NCBI GenBank assembly: GCA_046349775.1
Contig: JAXMBS010000089.1
Coordinates: 1 to 19,039 of the forward strand
Reading direction: 5' to 3'
DNA from: JAEUIG01 sp046349775
Lineage (GTDB): Bacteria > Planctomycetota > Planctomycetia > Planctomycetales > Planctomycetaceae
Length of the DNA: 19,039 bases
Of the stretch, positions 1-5,177 are shown piece after piece. Position numbers and translations under genes: made by a program. Position 1 is the first letter of the stretch, and each line of letters starts with the position of its first letter. The notes beneath the pieces are model-generated. The model saw nothing but the letters and a program-made list of their open reading frames with translations. It did not search any database and was not told the DNA's origin.

Positions 1-198
1 TGCCCACCAAAGCCCCAGACACGCCACGATGCCGGCGGCGACTGCCGCATTGATTCTCATCGCTCGTCTGCTCTTCAAGGGTTGGGTTGCGCGTCTCGTT
101 TCCGCGGCCCGACTCATCACGCGATTCAACAGCGACGCCTTGTCTGGCCAAGTCTGCCCGAGCCGAATCAATTCATTCTCCACGTTGTCGTCACTCAT
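1..198 (-). CDS. Partial membrane protein, putative anti-sigma factor (5' part only)
   Basis: This frame opens with ATG at 198 and is still open at base 1, so only the first 66 residues are visible. The ATG overlaps the TGA of the sigma-factor gene (ATGA at 195-198), the usual sign of translational coupling. The visible part starts MSDDNVENELIRLGQTWP, continues as a basic cytoplasmic segment (several Arg and Lys at about residues 28-48), and ends in a hydrophobic stretch rich in Ala, Val, Ile and Leu that looks like a transmembrane helix. ECF sigma factors are commonly followed by a membrane-bound anti-sigma factor, which is the basis of the call. No HxxxCxxC zinc-binding anti-sigma motif is seen in the visible part. 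The function is therefore inferred from position and topology only. Confidence 0.6.
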   Translation of the reverse strand, partial: MSDDNVENELIRLGQTWPDKASLLNRVMSRAAETRRATQPLKSRRAMRINAAVAAGIVACLGLWWA

Positions 199-728
199 GT
201 TTCGATTCCCGTGAATATCTCCCGCAGCCGTTGAAGGGCTCGCGAGATCTGTTTCGACACTGTCCCGATCGGTCGATCCGTCGCATCAGCAATCTCAGCG
301 ACTGACAGCCCATTCACATAGCGAAAGACGATCACTTCTCGCTCATGGACAGTAAGCCGGCCGATCACGTGCGCGATCGCCTGAAACTCCACATGCCATT
401 CCGATTCCGCAACGTCCACAGGAGGCTCGACGATTGTGTCCAGTGGAACATCATGTCGCTGGCGCCGTGATCGACGAACCGCCGCACGGTGAGTCGACTT
501 CAGCAACCACGAACCGAACGACTCCGGGCGACGCAGCGACAAAAGGCTGTCGTACGCATGCAGGAAGCTGTCTTGGGCAATATCCTCGGCAGCATGAAAA
601 TCCCGGACGACCGCCCACGCAGTCATCACCACGACTCGCTCGTAACGGCGCACCAGTTCCGCGAACGCGTCCCGATCGCCGCGCTGAGCAGCCGTCACGA
701 GTCGTGCCGTCGATTGCATCAAGGCCAT
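195..728 (-). CDS. ECF-family RNA polymerase sigma factor
   Basis: A 177-residue protein with the two-domain layout and usual length of extracytoplasmic-function sigma factors. Region 2 spans about residues 18-85, with AAEDIAQDSFLHAYDSL and then the basic promoter-melting segment ending RRSRRQR. Region 4 spans about residues 120-172, with LTVHEREVIVFRYVNGLSV followed by the helix-turn-helix ATDRPIGTVSKQISRALQRL. It should direct RNA polymerase to a small regulon. The start at 728 is preceded by GAGAGG at a suitable distance; a second Met three codons later has no such site. The gene overlaps a downstream membrane-protein gene by ATGA, suggesting a sigma/anti-sigma pair. The ribosome-binding site lies inside a small hairpin (733-753), so translation may be controlled. 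The ECF subgroup and the signal cannot be told from sequence alone. Confidence 0.9.
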   Translation of the reverse strand: MALMQSTARLVTAAQRGDRDAFAELVRRYERVVVMTAWAVVRDFHAAEDIAQDSFLHAYDSLLSLRRPESFGSWLLKSTHRAAVRRSRRQRHDVPLDTIVEPPVDVAESEWHVEFQAIAHVIGRLTVHEREVIVFRYVNGLSVAEIADATDRPIGTVSKQISRALQRLREIFTGIET

Positions 729-732
729 TCTC

Positions 733-753
733 GCCTCTCACAGAAATAGAGGC
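733..753 (-). promoter_or_regulatory. Hairpin covering the ribosome-binding site of the sigma factor gene
   Basis: On the minus strand GCCTCT pairs with AGAGGC across a 9-nt loop. The second arm contains the GAGAGG ribosome-binding site of the sigma gene whose ATG is at 728. A six-base-pair stem is short, so regulation is only a suggestion. Confidence 0.35.
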
Positions 754-833
754 ACGCCGACCGACAGATGCGACATGATTCAGGATGTATTTCGTAGAAT
801 TTTCTCTGCGCGTGCCACCACCAGGATCAGCCG

Positions 834-1035
834 ATGCCGACTGCAACGGTAATGCACGACCGTGACGCGAACTACCGCAAGGTGTTCGGCGAGACGCTCC
901 ATGCGGCCAGCATCGAGCCGATGCTGGATCAGTTTCGGTCACCCAACCTGCAGGCGCACGTCGAGCGGTTCATCCAGTCGCTCCAACAGGAGTGCTCGGA
1001 CCACATCATCGGCTGCGGCGAGCGGCACCTCGGAA
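834..1035 (+). pseudogene. Fragment of a DDE-type integrase/transposase (rve core)
   Basis: About 65 codons match the second half of an rve/IS-type integrase catalytic core: MHDRDANYRKVFGETL carries the second catalytic Asp (HDRD), RSPNLQAHVERFIQSLQQEC carries the catalytic Glu (AHVERF), and the similarity ends at CGERHL. The first catalytic Asp, the N-terminal DNA-binding part and the usual C-terminal tail (the EFVxHYHxERPHQ region) are all missing. In-frame sequence upstream meets a TAG near 797, and downstream the frame continues with no recognisable homology. No terminal inverted repeats or target duplications were found. This is therefore a truncated remnant of an insertion element, not an active gene. 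The exact IS family is not decided from this fragment; the family recognition is from memory of this motif set in planctomycete integrases. Confidence 0.75.
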
Positions 1036-1415
1036 TTCTGGCCGGCAAAGCAGGAATCCGACCTCGACATCGCTTGATGAGCGGCAGTGATCGTAGTCAG
1101 CGGGCAGGCGGAGCCAACGGATGTTCAAGCCAGTTCGGCGGCGGCGTGCCAAACAGTGCGGTAACACGGATGGGTCCGGGACCAGAGAATCCGAGAGGTC
1201 TGGGCGGTCGGCGACCCGAAACGTGGAGTTCGGAACGGTCCCCGTGCCGGGCAATCTCGAACCGAAGAGCACGGCGGGCGCAGATGCTGGCCCACGTTAC
1301 CGTCAGCGGCCTGCGGGGTTGCGCCCCGCCCACGGCTGAACAACGCCGGGAGCTGTCGCTCTCGGCGTTTCGCGTTAACCAGTGGTCAGCGGGCCTTCCG
1401 CTGCAGAAACGAAGG
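1036..1415. other. Gene-less stretch between integrase fragment and tRNA
   Basis: No reading frame here shows recognisable protein features. The stretch holds two hairpins, at 1313-1329 (GCGGGG/CCCCGC) and 1342-1369, and otherwise looks like unclassified, possibly insertion-element-derived DNA. Confidence 0.5.
1342..1369 (-). terminator. Stem-loop downstream of tRNA-Asn
   Basis: AACGCCGGGAG (1342-1352) pairs with CTCTCGGCGTT (1359-1369), an 11-bp stem with one G-T pair and a 6-nt loop. It lies 47 bases beyond the tRNA 3' end on the minus strand and is followed there by GTTGTTC rather than a clean T-run, so termination is plausible but not certain. Confidence 0.4.
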
Positions 1416-1488
1416 CTCCCCGCAAGGACTCGAACCTTGAACCTAGCGGTTAACAGCCGCTCGCTCTACCGATTGAGCTACCAGGGGA
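1416..1488 (-). tRNA. tRNA-Asn (anticodon GTT), atypical acceptor stem
   Basis: Reading the minus strand from 1488, the D arm GCTC-AATCGGTA-GAGC, the anticodon arm AGCGG-CTGTTAA-CCGCT (anticodon GTT) and the T arm CAAGG-TTCGAGT-CCTTG are all perfect. Total length to the discriminator G is 73 nt. The acceptor stem is odd: the 5' side is TCCCCTG followed by a three-base linker GTA, while the 3' side offers only CGGGGA before the discriminator, so one pair is lost and a T is bulged. The CCA end is not encoded (CCT follows). It may be a functional divergent tRNA-Asn or a secondary copy in decay. It sits next to an integrase remnant and a cluster of broken genes. Confidence 0.85.
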
Positions 1489-1561
1489 GTATGGTCCGAT
1501 AGACCGTTGCCGGGCAGCAGGCCCAGCGCAGAAAGCGCGAAACGCAACCGCCCGCGACAGT

Positions 1562-1679
1562 TCGGACGCGGCCAATTCTTGCAGCTTCCCGAATCCGATG
1601 CAACCCTCGATTTCTGCGGATCGGCGGCCCAACTTCGACAAAAAACGGGGCTGACCGCTATGGATCGGACGCGGCCAAT
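1562..1679. repeat. 15-bp direct repeat pair
   Basis: TCGGACGCGGCCAAT occurs at 1562-1576 and again at 1665-1679, 103 bp apart. The second copy lies in the 3' end of the frameshifted membrane-protein gene and the first in the region upstream of the tRNA, which may mark a small local duplication. Confidence 0.55.
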
Positions 1680-2196
1680 GCTGGCATTTTGGAGGAGCCG
1701 ACCTGTGCACGGAGCTCACGCTTTCGCAACGCGACGTACCCGCTGAAGATTCCAAATCCGGCAAACACGTGGAATCCGACGCTCAGCCAGTCGCCGACCA
1801 GGACGAACAGCAGGCCGTCCAGAACGTACAGTCCCAATCCGACGATGAATGCCCAGGCGTGACGCTTATTGGCAAATCTGCCGAACAACGCGACCACCAT
1901 CGCGATGAACACGGCGATCCCGAATGCAATGACCTTTACGACGGTGGCTGCGGTCCCATCGAGATCGCTGCGGCGGTATTGGCAATGGCATCGATTCTGC
2001 GTGACGCCCAGCCCGACGATGAAACCCCACGCCCCGCCGGCGACGGCGTGACCGAGTTGACCAGCGACAGGCCCGCAATCCAGTAGAACCAGTTGGCCCC
2101 CCGCTGAAGCGCGGCAAACTGGGTCTCCAGTTCCCTCACCAGCGGCTGGTTCGGGTCGGGGACCGAGGGTACAGGCGTGGGCTCCGCATTCGACAT
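1658..2196 (-). pseudogene. Small multi-helix membrane protein broken by three frameshifts
   Basis: The gene starts at ATG 2196 with GGAG seven bases upstream and a Pro-rich N-terminus (MSNAEPTPVPSVPDPNQP), then ALQRGANWFYWIAGLSLVNS. The continuation is split between two frames: VAGGAWGFIVGLGVTQ near 2045-2000 is in a second frame, IDAIANTAA near 1998-1970 returns to the first, and DLDGTAATVVKVIAFGIAV, then FIAMVVALFGRFANKRHAWA and the rest to the stop at 1658, are again in the second. Joined together these give one coherent protein of about 175-180 residues with around four hydrophobic segments. The shifts are best explained as small deletions of 1, 2 and 1 bases. I recognise the layout as that of a planctomycete hypothetical membrane protein but know no function. 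Sequencing error is the main alternative to true decay. Confidence 0.7.
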
Positions 2197-2339
2197 GTCA
2201 ATCTCCGTGGCGTGCGAGTGACATCGGGGAAGGACCGGATCATTGAACCAGGCGCAGCACGCAGCCGCAAGCGGCCATCGTTCACTGGTGACTCGCAGAC
2301 GATCGCGTCACGTATCGCCAGCGGTTTGGCAACGCCCAT

Positions 2340-2912
2340 TCAACGCCGGCTCGCGTTCAGCTTCCAGATTGTCTCCATGAAATCATGGTGTCCAATCCGT
2401 GAAACGCCCCGCGCAATTGCCCCCATGATGGCCCACCAGTCGCGCTGCTTGAACGCACTCGTTGGAATCCATAAGCCCGGCAGTGCGGCGCTGAAGATGT
2501 ACTCGTCATCCGCGGAGGCGATCTCGGCGAACTTCCCGTCCACCCGCCGGTTTCCAGATCCACGACACGGGTTCGGCGTCCTTGACCGCCTTACGTACTC
2601 CAACACGCCGGCGCGTTCAAACGCCACTCGTCGCTGCTCATAGTCCTGCAGGTCGTTGCCGGGAAAGACGTCCAGGACGAAATTCGGCGGCCCGCGAAAG
2701 CAGTCATAATCCGGCCCCGGATCGCACTGCTTGAGCTCCCCGTGATTCACCATCACGATGAGGCCGGGCCGCAGAAACGTCTCAGCATCCAGCTGCAGCG
2801 GCGCGTGGACGCAGCAATACAACCCCGGCGAGAACAGCCGGTAGTAGTTGACGCACATCGCGATAGCCATCAGTGCAGCAGGGCCGATTCGCTGAGGGAG
2901 GTCGAGGAGCAT
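2340..2912 (-). CDS. Uma2-family (DUF820) PD-(D/E)XK endonuclease-like protein, frameshift-scarred
   Basis: A continuous 190-residue frame whose central part follows the Uma2 fold: HAPLQLDAETFLRPGLIVM, then PPNFVLDVFPGNDLQDYEQR, RVAFERAGVLEYV, and a C-terminal FSAALPGLWIPTSAF. The family belongs to the PD-(D/E)XK nuclease superfamily; most members have no proven role. Between about 2605 and 2555 the frame reads RRSRTPNPCRGSGN, which fits nothing, whereas the neighbouring frame reads DAEPVSWIWK, the expected continuation; two compensating indels therefore garble about 15 residues. The Asp of the family's usual xPD motif appears as RPG and the usual Lys of the second motif as Arg, so catalysis is doubtful. 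The N-terminus (MLLDLPQRIG) follows GAGG upstream. Probably inactive, although the frame stays open. It lies 54 bases after the DKNYY pseudogene on the same strand. Confidence 0.6.
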   Translation of the reverse strand: MLLDLPQRIGPAALMAIAMCVNYYRLFSPGLYCCVHAPLQLDAETFLRPGLIVMVNHGELKQCDPGPDYDCFRGPPNFVLDVFPGNDLQDYEQRRVAFERAGVLEYVRRSRTPNPCRGSGNRRVDGKFAEIASADDEYIFSAALPGLWIPTSAFKQRDWWAIMGAIARGVSRIGHHDFMETIWKLNASRR

Positions 2913-2966
2913 GAGGTGGCCTCACTGTTTGGCAAGCTCGAAGAGAAGCGTACCACCTCTCTCATG

Positions 2967-3828
2967 TCAGTTACGTGGCCACCATGGCGGGTCATTGCCG
3001 ACGTGTCGCTCAAACTCGTAGCGGCGATTTTTGTCGGCAGCGGCGAAGTCGTGTATCGGTTGGAACGACGCATAGTCCGCTCCTTCGACTCGTTCAGGTC
3101 CCCGATAGTAGAACTCGCCGTCGCGCGCCCGCCCGTACGCGGATAGGTTTGAATTGGGAAGGGCTTCGAAGCGATCCGGGTGCTCGACGACCATACGCTG
3201 AATCCCGCAATAGATGCCATCCGCTGGCATATGGTGCCTCGGACCCCATGACCATCGGAAAACGATTTCGGATCAGCGCCCATCGACAACGGTTCTCATC
3301 ACGAAAAACACCGTTCCGATCCCTGCAAAAGCCGTCGCCCAGAACTCAAAGCTCGCCCCGTCACGCGGACTCGACGCCCGTCCCCACAAGTACGCGTAGT
3401 GTTTGTCCTTCGCAAAGCCCCACTTGAGCATCTCGAACGTCGCCAGGTCAGCGTCAGGCCGCATGTCCATGAGGTACACCTGAGTTGCGTCGGCACTGTA
3501 CTGCCACGAGCCGCTTGAATGTGGCAGGATCAGCACGCTTCCAACTCTCTGCCGTCGTAGTACACGCGGGACTTGTCTTTCTCAGTGGAGAAACGCAGTC
3601 CGTCTCCAGCCTCACCGATAACTCGAACGTCTCCGGGTCCGCATCGGGGATTGGCTTTAGTGACAAGAAAGACGTTTGACTCATCCTTCGAATACCGTGA
3701 GCGAAACGAACCGACGTTGCTGGATCGGCGCCCGGTATCACCAGTCCGCGCGCATATGCACGCAGGTGCTATCCTTCGCTGCGTAATCGCCCTCGGTATC
3801 GTAAATGCGTCGTCATCGCTGAAAGTGC
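2967..3828 (-). pseudogene. DKNYY-repeat protein, multiply frameshifted
   Basis: The repeat signature of DKNYY-family proteins, an ADPxTF unit followed by a KDKxxVYY unit, recurs along this stretch but in changing frames: YDTEGDYAAKDSTCVHMRA, IPGADPATSVRFAHG, YSKDESNVFLVTKANP, PDADPETFEL, EKDKSRVYYDGRELE, RADPATFKRL, QYSADATQVYLMDMRPDADL and ATFEMLKWGFAKDKHYAYLW, GADPKSF, then ADGIYCGIQRMVVE through VEGADYASFQPIHDFAAADK to the TGA at 2967. Putting these together needs at least five frame changes, so no full-length product can be made. The 5' end meets a DUF262 stub near 3828, where the original start appears lost. DKNYY proteins are of unknown function and are often exported or surface-associated in bacteria. 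The exact left boundary is approximate. Confidence 0.7.
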
Positions 3829-4004
3829 GGGAAGTGCTTTTCCCGGGGCCACTGAAGCAATCGGTCTGTCAGTCGAATAACGTCGTTCCACAATGGTTCC
3901 CATTGATTCTCCTCATTCCAAACGTATGGCCGCTGAAAGAGGGGAACGACCAGCCGCTGGGGCTGCATGAACACGGATTGAGGTGTGCGGACCTGAGTTT
4001 CCAC
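3813..4004 (-). pseudogene. N-terminal stub of a DUF262 (GmrSD-type) protein
   Basis: A 63-codon frame opens at GTG 4004 and reads TPQSVFMQPQRLVVPLFQRP followed by YVWNEENQWEPLWNDVIRLT. This is the hallmark N-terminus of DUF262 proteins, the nucleotide-binding and hydrolysing domain of GmrSD type IV restriction enzymes that attack modified phage DNA. Full-length proteins have several hundred residues and normally continue with a conserved region after the bulky-side-chain segment; here similarity stops after about 55 codons and a TGA follows at once, after which DKNYY-type sequence begins. The gene has therefore lost almost all of its body, probably by a deletion that joined it to the DKNYY gene. 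It cannot be an active restriction enzyme. Confidence 0.7.
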
Positions 4005-4298
4005 GGAGGATCACCCGTTCTTCAATGTGACTGGCCGTATGGCTTCACGGTGAAGACTGGTTATCACATATCTCCGCAGTTCGATGCAATTGTGCGTGGG
4101 CAGCACAACTTCGGAGAAGCTGCGTGCCACAGGCACAGGAAACTGCATTTGGACGTTCGCTCGAAAGTCCGCGCCGTCTCCGGGATGTGCGCGCAAGCCA
4201 AGATTCCGGTGCTTGCGCACACAGGTAGCGTCAACCTGTGCTACGCGCTTGGGAACAAGGGGGAACTGGAAAGTCGCACGTCGTCGGGAACGAGTCGC
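4005..4298. other. Gene-less stretch upstream of the DUF262 stub
   Basis: A 69-codon minus-strand frame (4011-4220) exists but shows no recognisable motif or ribosome-binding site. The only structure seen is a hairpin at 4220-4240. Confidence 0.4.
4220..4240 (-). repeat. CACAGGT hairpin (intergenic palindrome)
   Basis: CACAGGT (4220-4226) and ACCTGTG (4234-4240) form a perfect 7-bp stem with a 7-nt loop, about 60 bases after the stop of the DUF457-like gene. No T-run follows, so it is more likely a small intergenic repeat than a terminator. Confidence 0.4.
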
Positions 4299-4898
4299 TT
4301 ACCACCAGTCGAGGACAGGAGTCTGGCTCGGGGCCGCATACATCCAGCCGCCGGCCAGTTGATAGAGCAATCCCGTCGGCTTGGGGAGCATGCAGCGCAG
4401 TGCGACGTAACTGGCGAACACGGTCAGAGTCAGCGCTCCGACGGAGAATCGCCAGTGAGGACGGAAGTAGAGCAACGCCGTGGCCGCCAGCCACAGGCCG
4501 AGGACGAGCAGGTCGAGATACTCGATGGCGTTCAACCGCAGCTCCCAGTCAGAGAACGGCCAGAAGACGCGGACTCCCCACCAGTAGGGAACGTCGGTCA
4601 GGACGTGCGCGACCGACGCTGCGAGACACCAGCCCCACATCGGCAGGAACGGGAGTCGCAACACAACGCGACCCAGTCCGGCCAGGAACGCTGCCAGCAG
4701 CACCACGGACACCAGACTGTGTCCGAGCGCATGGTGCATCTCCCAGAACAGCGGCTCGCTGATCAGCTTCGTCACCACGTCAAAATCCGGACTGATGCCG
4801 GCCAGCATGACGAGTGACACGCCCTTCCAGCCGTACTGTTGCTGACATCCGAGCTGCGCCAGCATCAGCGAACACATTGCATGTTCGGGGAGCGTCAT
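4299..4898 (-). CDS. Membrane-bound YdjM/DUF457-like metal-dependent hydrolase
   Basis: A 199-residue membrane protein of the DUF457/YdjM type. The N-terminus MTLPEHAMCSLMLAQLG is followed by LAGISPDFDVVTKL (SPDxD), then MHHALGHSLVSVVLLAAFLA (HHxxxHS) and AASVAHVLTDVPYWWG (HxxxD), the conserved His/Asp set expected to bind metal, embedded among about four to five hydrophobic helices. The substrate is unknown for the family. The frame is open further upstream to 5126, but that extension is Arg/Ser-rich with no family similarity. The ATG at 4898 has GGAG eight bases upstream and is where family similarity starts. It follows ftsK on the same strand after 279 bases and is probably transcribed on its own. 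Confidence 0.85.
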   Translation of the reverse strand: MTLPEHAMCSLMLAQLGCQQQYGWKGVSLVMLAGISPDFDVVTKLISEPLFWEMHHALGHSLVSVVLLAAFLAGLGRVVLRLPFLPMWGWCLAASVAHVLTDVPYWWGVRVFWPFSDWELRLNAIEYLDLLVLGLWLAATALLYFRPHWRFSVGALTLTVFASYVALRCMLPKPTGLLYQLAGGWMYAAPSQTPVLDWW

Positions 4899-5004
4899 GA
4901 AATGCTCCGACGAGACAGGGATCGACCGGCACCGACGCGCCGTTCGATCAGTAATACGTCGAGAGCATTCAGAACGTTGGAAGAAGTCGGCGCGCTCTGG
5001 GATG

Positions 5005-5023
5005 CGCGAAGCGGAGCTTCGCG
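5005..5023. repeat. Perfect inverted repeat between ftsK and the DUF457 gene
   Basis: CGCGAAGC (5005-5012) and GCTTCGCG (5016-5023) form an 8-bp stem with a 3-nt loop. No T-run follows on either strand. It lies in a gene-less interval of 279 bases that also contains a weaker hairpin around 5108-5127. Confidence 0.5.
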
Positions 5024-5177
5024 GCGGAGCGTTTCCAAATGAGATTCGGGAACGACGCGAGAGCGTGGAGCGCGACGACGTCACAACGTGCGGGGCGTCA
5101 CGGCCGGGCTGAACCCCGCCGCGCATGCATCTGCGATGCGTCGCTAGTCCCTACCCACTACCAACTATCCGCCGGCT

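Noticed and set aside
1080..1340. Possible structured RNA or intron remnant after the integrase fragment
   Set aside because: I compared it by eye with group II intron, hammerhead and common riboswitch signatures and found no match; only two simple hairpins could be supported.
3573..4817. 414-codon plus-strand frame across the pseudogene region
   Set aside because: It runs opposite the DUF457-like gene and the broken genes, has no family motif and no ribosome-binding site, and reads as low-complexity Arg/Gln/Asp text.
4899..5126. 76-codon N-terminal extension of the DUF457-like protein
   Set aside because: It is Arg/Ser-rich, unlike the family, and a good ribosome-binding site marks the start at 4898.
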